A stretch of DNA of 64,000 bases from Trissonchulus latispiculum (lineage: Eukaryota; Nematoda; Enoplea; Enoplida; Ironidae): NCBI GenBank assembly GCA_030248195.1, contig JASAND010030401.1, positions 1 through 64,000 on the forward strand. Reading direction: 5' to 3'. Positions within the stretch are counted from its first letter, which is position 1. The number at the start of each line of letters is the position of its first letter. Below the pieces are notes generated by a model that saw nothing but the letters and a program-made list of their open reading frames with translations, had not been told where the DNA came from and did no database searches. The translations under genes were made by a program, and so were the position numbers. Shown in pieces: positions 34,490 to 58,986 of this stretch.

Positions 34490-34742
34490 ACCGCTTAAAC
34501 TTTGTTTCGTGGCATTTAAGCTTTGGGCATCTATTCCATGGGTACCCATAGCTATAAAATTCCTTACAAAATGCATTCAAATATTCATATAGATTTTACT
34601 ACCGTAATGACTTTATCCATTCCAGTTGGTCTTGACCGCGTTAAGAAAGTTATGTCCACGGTTTCCTAACATTCGTGGAAACTAGATTCACCAATCACTA
34701 GACAAAGTGAGACACAATGTAAGCACTGCAAACTCTGTTGAA

Positions 34743-34748
34743 TTTATT
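34743..34748 (-). terminator. P3 polyadenylation signal (copy B)
   Basis: Duplicate of 30149-30154, beyond the stop of the complete P3 gene. Confidence 0.5.
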
Positions 34749-34836
34749 GGTCAATAAATATAGCGCAATTTAAGCATAATAGCAAGAGTACATAATGATA
34801 AGAGTGTGACAGCAAGCAGCCGTTTCCGTTTCCTCT

Positions 34837-37800
34837 CTACTTCACATAGTTGTAGTTGTAATTGTAGTCGTCACTGCTGCACACTGTATTTCCACGACAG
34901 CTACAGTATGGATATTGGAAATCGTCGTTTCGTTCCACTTCGAACTGATACAAAGCAGCTATTCCTGAACATTTCTCGTCGCACTCGCACATTGTCTCTG
35001 CCCCAACTGAAATGAAAGCAGCAAACACGATCAGGCAACAAATTGTGAAGTTGAGTCTTGTTAATGCACAAGGGCTATGGTGTGCCAATGGCATAGTCAT
35101 CTCTCCTGACTCTGTAGAGCAATGAAACTTTGGAACGGCCCTGGTTACCTGACAAACTATGATGTTTACAAGTTTACCCAACAAATGAGTGAAACTTATT
35201 GTGCAAAGCGTCGGTTACTGTGCACCATCTAGACAAATAGTCCACCAGCACATTTTACTTTAAATTCCGTACTTGAAATTCACTTGCAATTGAAATTGAT
35301 CAACACTTTCAAGACTTAGCGGACATCGTAAAAATTCGGAAATCAGTTTAACAGCAAGAATATATAATGCATAAGAGTAGGTAATGACACTAGCCTACTT
35401 TTTTCTGCTATCAGACAAAACCAATACTGTGCGCGCTATCGGCTGACCTCCCCTCAAGCAATTTGGCTCCCCCACTACGGAGAATTGTGTTTTTGAACTT
35501 GAGCGTGAAAGTGAATTTAGTGTAAGTGAAGTGTAAGTGTAATCTGAGCGGGGACGACTGCCGATAGCACACAGAGCATAGTTTTTGCAAGCTTGCATAG
35601 CATACAATAGTAACAAAGAGTATGCTTAGTATGCTTAGTAAGTTTGTAATTAGTAATGTAATTCTGCTTTACAATGCCGAAGTTTCAGGTTTTAGTTTTT
35701 TTAATTAAAGTTCCACTTACCTATTTTAATACATAGAACTTACCATAGACATTGTAGGTGCCGAAATGGCATGGATGCATAGCAAGTCCTAAAAACATTG
35801 AATTGTATTAATTTATATTCCTTCATTGATGTAATTGTCATGCAATGTATTTATCGAGTCAATTAATTGAAATTAGTTATTTACTCTTTACTAGTTAGTG
35901 TGTAGTGTACAACTTGTGAAACAGCTACAGCTGTCTCTATTCTATACATGCTAACACAAAATCAATTATTTCTCGAAAACTTGCAAGACTAAAACAGCGA
36001 TAAGTTCAGCAATCGAAAAGGATTTTGGTGAAATGTATTTGAAAATTGCAGCTGAACGAACAAGCTGGACATTTCTAGAAATCGGAAATTTTCTCTGACC
36101 TTCGTCAAACTTCTCACGTTTGGCTCCTTTTTTCCTAACAGACAAAAGGACTTGAAGCAGGGTATAAAATATCGGCCACAGCAAATTATTTTGAAAATGC
36201 TTGTGTAACACCGCTTCCAATTGCTTGAATTAGTTCAGAGAAATCCGTGTTCAAAACATTCCAGTCATTATTTTCGAAATTTCCAATTTTTGATTCTGTG
36301 ATTTGGCAGTGACGCTGCAGATAGGTCAACGTTGGGCATGACTCGACCAATTGGAGTACAAATGTGGACTTGACCAACCGACCTGCGTGTTCAAGCGCGC
36401 TGAACTATTGCAATATTTCATTTTTCAAAGCAATGCTAGGTTTTGGCATGGAAAACAAAATTTCGATGTTTTCTCTTAAATCGCAAACAATCGAGGAATG
36501 CAATGGAGATAAACTGTACATGATCATTTGAATGACTATCGGCCGTTTGCACCAAGTCGGAATAACTTAGCTACGAACTAAGCTATGTATATATTCCTGA
36601 GTTAACTATAAGTTAACTATAGCTTATAAGAAGCTTATCTGCGACAATTATAAAAATTCTGGCAGTTTCTTCGAGAACTCTAAGTTTCACTCGTCGACTG
36701 TTTAGAAATGTTTTCCAGGCTAAATCAGATTACTTTAAACTAAATGCATTTCAAGGACAAATGGGTGCGATTCGAACCAGCACATTAGATGGAGTTCATA
36801 AGCAGAACAGATTTAGTACAATTACATTGTTTGATTCGCGAAAGGGCAACAAGAAAACCAGTACCTTAGAGTACTTTCTTAGATAGGATTTTCCAAATTA
36901 CTGGAAACGAATCCGTTTACAAACAAAGTTGCCGTTGGTTAGAAGTTGACTCACGCTATTAAACACAAGTATGTATAAACGTTTCCTCCGAGAACGATGG
37001 ATCGAGCCCAAACCTCAGATTCGGTTAGAGCGAATTAACCGCGACAATTCAATTTGCGGCAGGAGTATGTAGGTCTTAGCGTGGAGAGGATGTGTCACGC
37101 TTAAATTACATAAAGTACGCTTGTCATAATCTTATGTATTATCAAGAGTACATAATAACTAAGAGTGTGACAAGCGTCACACTCTTAGTAATAAAGGCCG
37201 GGTACATCATCTGTACGATAACGGCTGACCCCCTGCACAAATTAGACCCCAGTGACCCCCCCACAAATGAGTACCTAGTACACATTTGTGTACCATCACT
37301 TGCTTGTATGTTTATGTGTTGAAGCTCGAAAGTGGCCAGTTGCTGATAGAATGTTTTTGGCTTCAACACATAAGCATACAAGCGAGTGAAGGTACACAAA
37401 TGTGTACTAAAGTCTGACCAAAAAATGTAGGGAGCGAAACTGTTTTGTTTATACTGAACTACCGGTACATTTTTGCTGCAGCAATGTATATATTTTCTGA
37501 ACCGTCATGGCAAGAACTTTCTTATGGTTGAAAAAAATTTTTTTAAAATTAAAATTCATCAAAAGAAGCCGAATTTTTAAGTTTTGAAAGATCAGTAGAA
37601 GCCAGGAACTAGCCGGTCGGCAGAAAATTAGCCCATGTCCCAAACATATTGAATCCCGAACATCAGCTAATTTCGTCAAAAATTGCGATAGTTATTCAAT
37701 TTTTTCGATTTTCAAAATCCTTTGATCTTTGCCGCTTTTCAAACTTTGACTGGCTATTACTCGCGACTCACTCAATGCAAAAATTTGTAATTGGATTTTC

Positions 37801-39784
37801 AGGACCGCTTACGTGTCAGCTTTCATGTGATATATGTGGTTTTTCAAAATTTGAAAATCGGTTTTTTTGAAAAATACCACTTTTTGACCCAAAATTTCGA
37901 CAATACAAATCCAGCAAAAGTGGGTAAAAATAACATTGTCATAAAGTTTAATCGGAGCTGAATCCAACGATATAAAGTTTTAGTGGCTACGGCTTAAATT
38001 GCCCCAGCAACGAATTTTTAAACAATTTCCTATTTCAGTTGATTTCTGACAAGTTGTGCTATATTGTGTATTGATTTCCCGCATATTGTGTAAACTAGCC
38101 AAAAACCGTCTAAAAAGCGAAATTGTTTTAAAATTCCTTGCGGATGCAATATAAGTCATAGCCACGAAAACTTTATATCGTTGGATTCAGCTCAGATTAA
38201 ACTTTATGATAACATTATTTTTACCCACTTTTGCAGGATTCGCGTTGTCGAAATTTTGGGTCAAAAAGTGGTATTTTTCGAAAAAACCGATTTTCAAATT
38301 TTGAAAAACCACATATATCACATGAAAGCTGACACGTAAGCGGTCCTGAAAATCCAATTAACAAATTTTTGGATTGAGTGAGTCGCGAGTAATAGCCAGT
38401 CAAAGTTGGAAAAGCGGCAAAGATCAAAGGATTTTGAAAATCGAAAAAATTGAATAACTATCGCAATTTTTGACGAAATCAGCTGATATTCGGAATTCAA
38501 TATGTTTGGGACATGGGCTAATTTTCTGCCGAACCGCTAGTTCCTGACTTCTACTGATCTTTCAAAACGTAAAAAATCGGCATCTTTTGATGAATTTTAA
38601 TTTTTTAAAAAAATTTTGTCAACCAAAAGAAAGTTCATGCCATGACGGTTCAGACAATATATACATTGCTGCAGCAAAAATGTACCGGTAGCTCAGTATA
38701 AGCAAAACAATTTCGCTCCCTACATTTTTTGGTCAAACTTTAGGTACTATTTGTGGGAGGGGTCACTGGGGTCTAATTTGTGCAGGGGGTCAGCCGTTAT
38801 CGTGCAGATGATGTCCTCAGCCTTAATAACTAAGAGTGTGACGCTTGTCACACTCTTAGTTAGCCTAGTGTTTTAGCGTTTCGTGTGTCGCTTGTGCTTG
38901 CTTGTGCTAGGTTGAAAAAAGCGACACACGAACGCGGGGCCCTTAGTTATTATGTACTCTGGGTATTATGCCTTCTAGCTGCCAGTATCTTCTTAAAGCA
39001 ATATTACTATCCTTAGCTAGTTTTTCCATGAAAGCTAGGTTCTGAAAACAATATAACATTTATTTCACCAAGAGTTTATAATAGGAAGAGTGAAACACTC
39101 AGCTCTTCCTAATAGAATAAGCTTGCAAGATGCTCGGCGCATTAAGGCTGAAATTTTGGGGGTTGTACCGCTTAACGTTGTTAACAATGTGTTCATATGC
39201 GTTTGAACTAAAATGAATCCCATTGGACGCAGAAGGTAATCTTGTGCTAGCAACCAATCAGATTTATTTTAGTTCATTGCATATAAACACACGCTTTACA
39301 ATGCTAAGTGGTACAACCGCCGAAATCTCGTAGCGGGTTCGCATATACATGTAATTTTGACATGAGATTGGCGATTAGCCAATTAGATGCGTGTTAGTTC
39401 AAACTCATATAACCACATGGTTAACAACGTTAAGCGGTACTACCAACGAGATCTTGGCCTTAACGTGCTGAGCATCATGCAAGCTTATTCTATTAGGAAG
39501 AGCTGAGTGTTTCACTCTTCCTATTATAAACTCTTGGTGAAATAAATGTTATATTGTTTCCAGAATCTCTCCTTCATGAAACATCTAGCTGAGGATAGTA
39601 ATAATCTTGTAGGCTTCAAGCGGTAGGAAGATCTGAGTGTCACACTCTTCCTATTATAAACTCTTGATTTCACTCTTCATTTCAGTTAGATATTTCAGAA
39701 ACTGAATTCTGACTTGGAGTTCGTCTGGAATATACCTGTAGTAATGACGGCCAGCAGCAGCAGGTAAGTTATTTCTGTCTTCAT
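34837..39784 (-). CDS. P3: secreted cysteine-rich peptide with Tyr/Asn tail (spliced, complete)
   Basis: Minus-strand coding exons: 39784-39736 (signal peptide MKTEITYLLLLAVITT), 35788-35744 (45 bp, GLAMHPCHFGTYNVY) and 35006-34837 (VGAETMCECDEKC ... CSCRGNTVC, tail SSDDYNYNYNYVK, stop). All junctions are phase 1, with donors GTATAT and GTAAGT and acceptors TTTTTAG and TTTCAG. The product is about 88 residues with seven Cys in the mature part, in the same spacing as P2. The first coding intron (about 3.9 kb) contains two long palindromic elements. Exons 2 and 3 are duplicated downstream at 30.2-31.2 kb. The function is not recognisable; the leader and paired Cys imply an extracellular peptide. 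Confidence 0.72.
35744..35788 (-). CDS. P3 exon 2, copy B
   Basis: 45-bp symmetrical phase-1 exon, identical to 31150-31194. It is the first such exon downstream of the signal exon. Confidence 0.68.
36211..37144. other. P3 intron sequence
   Basis: Unique sequence beyond the duplication. A minus-strand frame at 36186-36377 has no recognisable motif. Short TTAACTATA-type palindromic phrases occur near 36600. Confidence 0.4.
37145..38960. mobile_element. Palindromic fold-back element in the P3 intron
   Basis: The outer ends AGAGTACATAATAACTAAG (37145) and CTTAGTTATTATGTACTCT (38942-38960) are complementary. Each side then has a small hairpin built from CTAAGAGTGTGACAAGCGTC and its complement. 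The main arms, about 37192-38000 and 38150-38820, pair through ACGGCTGACCCCCTGCACAA, CCAGTGACCCCCC, the CGGTACATTTTTGCTGCAGC region and TTTGCCGCTTTTC. The right end also holds a CGTGTGTCGCTT/AAGCGACACACG hairpin (about 38881-38930). No coding frame. The end motif also occurs at 20835 and, altered, at 30194 and 34788. Confidence 0.75.
39048..39562. mobile_element. Second palindromic element in the P3 intron
   Basis: AACATTTATTTCACCAAGAG at the left pairs with CTCTTGGTGAAATAAATGTT at the right. Pairing continues inward through TATAATAGGAAGAGTGAAAC and ATAGAATAAGCTTGCA to a centre near 39300. A further copy of the outer motif (CACTCTTCCTATTATAAACT) lies just outside, near 39643. Confidence 0.75.
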
Positions 39785-39807
39785 GATTACAAGGTGCCGA
39801 AACAAAC
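39736..39807 (-). CDS. P3 exon 1 of the coding region (signal peptide)
   Basis: ATG at 39784-39782, MKTEITYLLLLAVITT, donor ACAG-GTATAT in phase 1. A TTTAG acceptor lies 23 bp before the ATG, so an upstream UTR exon is expected. Its promoter was not identified. Confidence 0.68.
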
Positions 39808-42502
39808 CTAAATTTCAACTAAGTAGCACAAATCTGACATTGATATGTAGATGCATTGACATGCACTGGTATGATAATAGGTAAAACTGTAACAAATATG
39901 TACTATATGTGAGACTTTGACTTCAAAACAGCTAGTAAGAGTAAACCTACCAATTGGAATTTGGAGGGTGACTGCGTCACAATGTTTGCCTTAGTATTTG
40001 CCACAAGTCAAAAGACCAAATATATATATATATATATATAGTTGCAGGTTTTGATTAAGCAATCACTGCACTACTGCAAGCCAACTACTGCACATTTTCA
40101 GCGATAAATCCAGACAGCAATTTCAGTCTATCTTTAGCAGCCATCTGGTTATATTGTCGTTGTATCAATTTGTTATGTTAATTTTCATTTGGAGTTTCAC
40201 AGAATAAGTAAATGTTTTCATTCATCATTCAAATGGTTGTGCTTTTTCCTTACCAGCCGATTCGTCCTACCTATTTTTGTTTATCGGCATGAGGCAGATA
40301 GAAATAGAAATTCTAAACAAATTTAGTTGATACCAAAACTGTAAGCATTACTTTTAGAGATAATCATTACTCTTCTCGAATCTGTAATCACTGAATCTGA
40401 TTTATCTTGTTGTAAAATAATGTTTGAAGTCATCCGCACCCAATTCAATCATCAAAACTTATTACCTAATTACCCACCCATCAAGATGTCCATCCTGACT
40501 TTTGGGCAACCGGGTTTTGAATAAAAATAAGAGCCAGACACCGATATTTCCAATCTATTAATATCTAAATCAAATTCTAGACTGACTACTGTGGACCCAC
40601 TGCATTCATAATTATTGTGGATTGCTCTTGGTTGTTGAAAAAATGCACGGACATTTCAAACTGTTAGCGAGAACACCTAGGATACAAAAAGGTAAACAAT
40701 CGGAGGAGTGCACTATGAAACCTGCGTTCGTCCCCAGATTTGGGAAAATTCGATTAGTGCCGCGTTCAGATCTAAATCTAGTCAAAGGTTTTGCATCATC
40801 CTTGGACACTGTATTGGTCAAATGCCACATGACGCTCACAAATATCGAAATTTGTAAACATTTTGCTTTTTAAGTGTTACACAGTTATGGCAATATTTTC
40901 TTTGGATATCCTTTGGAATCGATGAAGCAGAACTGTATTTTTCTGGCACACAATACTCGCTAAAGCTACCTATCTGCTGCGTATTAATGCGCTAACCGTT
41001 ATAATTAAAGGATACTGACGCCAATAATACCAACATGCGTTATTACTGTATATATGTATAAGTTATTTGATGCTTGCAAATATTATTATGTTTGATTCTC
41101 AGGTACAATGTTTCTTTCCTATGATGTCTGTTCCTACCACGATGTTTGTTTGGTTGTCGGTTTCAACCAAAATTGTAAACCTTTGTCTTCGGTATGTCTG
41201 TTATTTAAGGGGGCGGGTCGCTTTTTGGCAGATTTTTCGACCATCTCCGATTTCGCTTATTTTCGAGTATTTTGTACTACAAATCGGTCCGCGAAACAAG
41301 ACAAGTTCATTTTGCGTAATATTGCTTCCATTGTTCTGTAGAGCCCTTCAAAGGTGACCTCGACATGTGTTAAACATAGGAAAATGAAAAAATTAGGGTA
41401 AAAAGATTGTGTCCAAAAAATTTTTCGCTGTATGAAAGATACAGCGCTCCAACTTCGCACATGTGTTTAGGACATATTGCATAGTGTAGCGAGTTACGTT
41501 GGTGCAATTCTATGCAAAGACACATTTTTGGCGAATTTTTAAAGTCAGAATTTTGGAAAATCGGTCGTTTTTAGACCGTGAAAAACAGGACCTACAGTAC
41601 TCTTTTTCTTATTCTGAAAGATTGATAAATGATGCAGAAACGGCGTATAGATAGCTGCACTCTATACATATTAAGCAGTCTTTTGGTACCAGTCTCTTCT
41701 CTAAGCTCCTTGCAAAGCTTTCAAAAAATTGGACACAAAAACTGCAATTTTTGATCAAAACGCAATTTTTTGCAATTTTCACATTCTTTCGATAACTGTT
41801 CACTAATAACCAAGTCAAAAGCCACCAAATTTGGGCAAGTTGTTTGCTCATATTTGCCAAAGTACTTGGTGGAAAGAAATCCTTAAATTTTGGGATGCTC
41901 TGATGTGTTGGCGCCTTTCATCTATTTGTGAAAACCTTAATTGGGTCAAAAAGTTATAATCTAATTGGGTATCAATAGATAGCTATTGGGATGAGGTTTC
42001 TAATATACTTAACTATGTGTCTAAAACGCTGTCTGTGCATGTTAGCGTGAATTAACGTCTTACTGGACAATGTGCCAAATTGAGGTCTGTTCATAATTAT
42101 GTAAGTATATATTGAGAGCGATTGGCTGGCTAACTTCGATCAACATTAGAATTGAAATATTGCCTCTGTAAATGCATTAATTTGGCGTATTGGTCAACCC
42201 TATGTTCGCTCGCGTTCTGACTCCACGGGACCTTGAAGGGCTTATCACCGAAATTTTCAAGTTTGGCGAGTTTGAACCTGGCACAGCTTGATTTCGAACT
42301 CTTTTTTGTCTTGTTTTTGAATATACATACCTATAATGTGTGAGAAAATGAGCGAATCCGTGACTATCGATTTTGGACCAAAGCGACCTGCCCCCTTAAT
42401 CTGTCTCTATCCGAATTCCTTTTTCCCTTCTCTCTCGAGTTTGGCTGGACCGATGCAGATTTCTAAAAACCCACTGCAGTTTGGGTTTCAATTCAGTCTT
42501 CA

Positions 42503-42620
42503 GCTTGGTTCGATTGTGAGTCGGGGGTCAATCGTTAGAGTGACGCTGAGCTAAAGCGAAGGTTCTGGGTTTCTGGCCCGAATCGCATCGAATCGGTTTG
42601 CAAGTGCTGCACTGGTATTT
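42503..42620 (+). repeat. Decayed copy of the tRNA-derived SINE
   Basis: Starts with AGCTTGGTTCGATTGTG, the leader seen at 8861 and 60841-60857, then a degraded tRNA-like head (GGTCAATCGTTAGAGTG ... GGTTCTGGGTTTC) and GCCCGAA. Confidence 0.55.
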
Positions 42621-42654
42621 CTTCCTTCATTTCTACCATTACTTTTCTCCTTAG

Positions 42655-42842
42655 GACCTTTTCGCACAGCGAGTTAAACGAGTTAAAAGAGTTAAAATTA
42701 ACTCAATCCTTTTCGCGCACAGGGTTAAACAAGTTAGTCAGTTCATTTTAACTCACCTGCAGGGTTAAATGAGTTAAAAAATTTAACTTTACTCTTTTTA
42801 ACTCTTTAACTCTACTTTAACTCGCGCTCGAAAAGGCCCTCA
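42655..42842. mobile_element. Small MITE rich in GAGTTAAA
   Basis: The ends GGACCTTTTCGC and GCTCGAAAAGGCCC are imperfect inverted repeats. The interior is dominated by GAGTTAAA/TTTAACTC units in both orientations, so most of its length could fold. Confidence 0.55.
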
Positions 42843-43429
42843 GTTTCAGCAAGAGTTGTGGCGTTCAACTTTGCCTGAATCCGTTTATCGCCACAACTGT
42901 CATTTAGTTGCTGCACTTTAAAGATTAATTTTTTGACAACTCACTTTCCGCCCTGACTATTTTGCAATGTAGACTGGGCCTGAGTTATCTTTATGTTGAT
43001 ATTGTGCTTAAAATGTTTCCTTTCCCCTTATAACATAAACCTGGCGATGTGGTAGTCTAGCATCGTTTCAGGATAATTCGTTTTGAAGCTTCTGATCCGT
43101 TTTGTTGGTTTGGCTGGAATTGAATGGAACGAATTGCTGGAATGCAATCTGTTATTGATATCCTGAAATTAAAGCTTTGAATTACAGTCCTGCCGCGCAA
43201 ATCTCTCCCAGTTTACTGATCATAAAGGATTTGCTATTTTGGGAACTTTGAGATGCCACGACTGGAATTAGCCTCTGAACTATCGTAAACAACCACTAGA
43301 TATGATGAACTATTGGCCACATTTGTTGTAATGGTTTTACTATTTATAGTGTGATTTATCTAGCTGCAACAAGCCAGCGTAATCAAGTAAAAATATCTGG
43401 TTCCAATGCAGGTATTCAGCGACTCATAC

Positions 43430-43499
43430 TATAAAAGCGGTACACAGTCAAGCAGTGATCTCAGTTCATCATAAAATCTGCAGTAAGCTTCTCAAATCG
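43430..43499 (+). promoter_or_regulatory. Candidate P4 core promoter and 5' UTR exon
   Basis: TATAAAAG at 43430-43437 is followed 33 bp downstream by TCAGTT (43461-43466), the arthropod-type initiator, which sets a likely start at about 43463. The sequence then reaches a consensus donor, CAAATCG-GTAAGT, at 43499/43500, with no ATG before it. A leader exon of about 37 nt would splice to the acceptor TTTTTATTTAG before the P4 signal exon at 45386. Confidence 0.6.
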
Positions 43500-43919
43500 G
43501 TAAGTTGCAACTAAATTGGTTTAATCTAAATGCAACAGCAGGTTAGGAAAGGAAGGTTTTCAGAAAGCTGGCGATTTGTCTTGAAATCTGTCGAGATAGA
43601 TCCAGAACTGTGGAGCCAGATATCTCGCTAGACTTCAAATTTTTTCTGAGACATTTCGGACCATTTTTGAGACCTCTCATTATGAAATTTCCATAAAATG
43701 TTTTTAAAAATGCTGCGAAAACTTTAAAGCACGTTCGAAAACATTTCGAAGCAACATGTCATAAACAACTACGTTCCACACAAACCAGAAAGTCCATTTC
43801 CCCAAATTGTCCTGAAATTGCTATGCAGTTTAGTGTCGTATTTATAGCGTTTCCAGCCCGTGAGCTCGAAGAATCTAATTAATCTTTAATTAACACTTTA
43901 AGTAATTGAAGAAATTGTT

Positions 43920-43973
<54 letters not shown>

Positions 43974-45385
43974 CAATTTCTATTACAATTACTTAACGGA
44001 TGCAAAGTAAACCAGGTTCAAAGGATTGTGCAATGAATTACGGCAACGGGCATTGGGGTCCAAAGTGATACAACTTATTGCCCCAGATGTTTCCTGAAGA
44101 GATAAAAATTGGGTTTTCATGATTCACAAAGTACAGGATTCATCCAGATGCTGCTACCTAGCTTAATACGGGCAAAAGTCACACATTTGTGATGTAAAGG
44201 TAAAAGGTAAAGTGATCCCTGGAGAGAACTCCAACCTACAGAAGATTATATATAGGGTGCCGGTGCTTATCTCCGGATTCACAGCCCGAAGCCAGGAACG
44301 ACAACTCTAATGTTGACTACATCTGTGGAAGGGGTGGAGGGCCAGCCCTTCATCAGGTATTACACAGACTCCTGTTACCGTCCCACCGCAGTGATGTAGC
44401 ACACTGAGAACTGAAAAAGCTAAATTTAAACCGTAGTTCTAATTTATGAAAAGTTCCATTGAATGTCTATATCTTTCCAGCAAAGGATGGAGACAAATCT
44501 AAACTAACTTAACAGAATAATTCTGGAATATTTTTGAACACAGCGTTGTGAAAAACTTAACAATACCATCTTGATTTAAACGTCCTAAATTGCTAAAAAT
44601 TAAGCACCAGAGGGTCTATTTTTAAGCACCGATGTATGTCTCACAGAAGAAAGATAATTTCAAGAAATGGAATAGAGGGTTGTACACATAGGGGTAAGGA
44701 AACATTGGGCAAGGAGTAGGCAGAAATGGCCGGAAAAATAGGTATTCGCACCAAAATTCCAAAAAATTTCCGGCTTCGCCGGAAGAATTTTTTGCTAAAA
44801 TTTCCTATTTTTTTCCAAAAAAATAGATCAAAATTTTGAGATTTTTTCAAAAATTGGCAATTTTCTTCAATTTCTTGAAACATTTTGAGTTTATAGTACT
44901 ATTAGCGTTAACTTATGCTTGTGGTACAAGCCCCCCTCGAAAATTTCGGTTCAAGGTACAAGCCCCCCTCAGAATTTTCTTGGGACAAGCCCCCCCAGGA
45001 TCCGACCCTATGTTAATGTATGGTTGTACATGATTTGAATATTAAGACTGAGTTTCATAAAAGGAACCCACATTTCACGACCCCTTCAAAGGTGTTGAAA
45101 GCTTCAACTGATAGAGATAGTTTAGAAATCCTGTAATAAATGTAATAAAAAAAATTTAGTATGAATTGTATTAAGCAACTGCGCCATTTAAGTAACAGAC
45201 GACGATAACAGAAAAGAATTATAGTTTCAAATGTGACGAGATAGCATCAATTTCATGAAATAGCCTAGTTGGGCTTGGATTGTACGAAATGATTTGGTCA
45301 ATAAATATTCCAGCACCAGTAATGCAATATTTGTGTACAATACCAGTATTGCTGAAATAATCTTATTGAAAGTATTTTTATTTAG
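43500..45385. other. P4 5' UTR intron
   Basis: Contains a (TA)n tract at 43923-43971 and a repeat segment at 44640-45030 related to 2615-3025. GGTCAATAAATATT near 45297, 85-90 bp before the signal exon, looks like the family 3'-end signal and may be a relic. No exon seen. Confidence 0.4.
43923..43971. repeat. (TA)n microsatellite
   Basis: About 48 bp of uninterrupted TA. Confidence 0.9.
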
Positions 45386-45388
45386 AAG

Positions 45389-58354
<12,966 letters not shown>

Positions 58355-58430
58355 ACGCAACAAATTAACGGATGAAGAAATCCGGAGAAATAACGACTAA
58401 ATGAAGTATATACAACTAGTTTTCCCGGTC

Positions 58431-58436
58431 AATAAA
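58431..58436 (+). terminator. P4 polyadenylation signal (AATAAA)
   Basis: CCCGGTCAATAAATCATTGTG, about 77 bp after the stop; it shares GGTCAATAAA with P2. Confidence 0.65.
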
Positions 58437-58440
58437 TCAT

Positions 58441-58985
58441 TGTGCACTACTCTTTCCTTCGGCTTAGGCTTACAGCTTCAGTCAGATGAAGTATTTAGGA
58501 GTTGTTTAAGTGTTGTCATAGATGAAACGTTCGCCAACAAAAAAGCTACTAGCATTCACTAAAACAATTTGAGCAAGTAAGGGGTGAAGCTATACAAGAA
58601 TTCCAGTAATGTGGTATATACTAACCAAGTAAATTTGCAGATTAATTGTCAAAGCAATAAGAGTAGATTACCCAACATAAGTTTTGCAGAAAAATAAAAT
58701 AACAAGAAACAAACAAGCAAACCTTGATTTCATATCGAATAAATCTACGCGCTTCCAGCAGAGGTAAATCTAAAGTAAGAAATAGTAGATGAGGTTTGAA
58801 AAACACCGTTTAATGCTTGGGCTTTACAAGAAGCTGCTACTTTCCTTGGACACGATGCTGGAATGGAAATAAGCGAAAACTAGGCTCAAATAAGCCAGTA
58901 AATCAACATAGTAAATAAATACAACTTGTTAAGCAATTTTGCAGACAGGCCAAAGTAGACCATGGGAAGGAACCTTCCGCTAAGC
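58441..58985. other. Intergenic sequence, nothing recognised
   Basis: No gene or repeat that I can support. Confidence 0.45.
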
Positions 58986-58986
58986 A

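Larger units (their letters stand above)
31617..36210. repeat. Tandem duplication, copy B (4,594 bp)
   Basis: Second copy of 27023-31616 in the same orientation; see copy A for the three differences. On the minus strand this is the copy next to the P3 signal exon. Confidence 0.95.
39808..43429. other. Intergenic region between P3 and P4
   Basis: Contains a (TA)n tract at about 40020-40040, a SINE relic and a MITE (listed separately). A frame at 40622-40873 (+) overlaps an equally open frame on the other strand and shows no motif. No gene supported. Confidence 0.45.
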
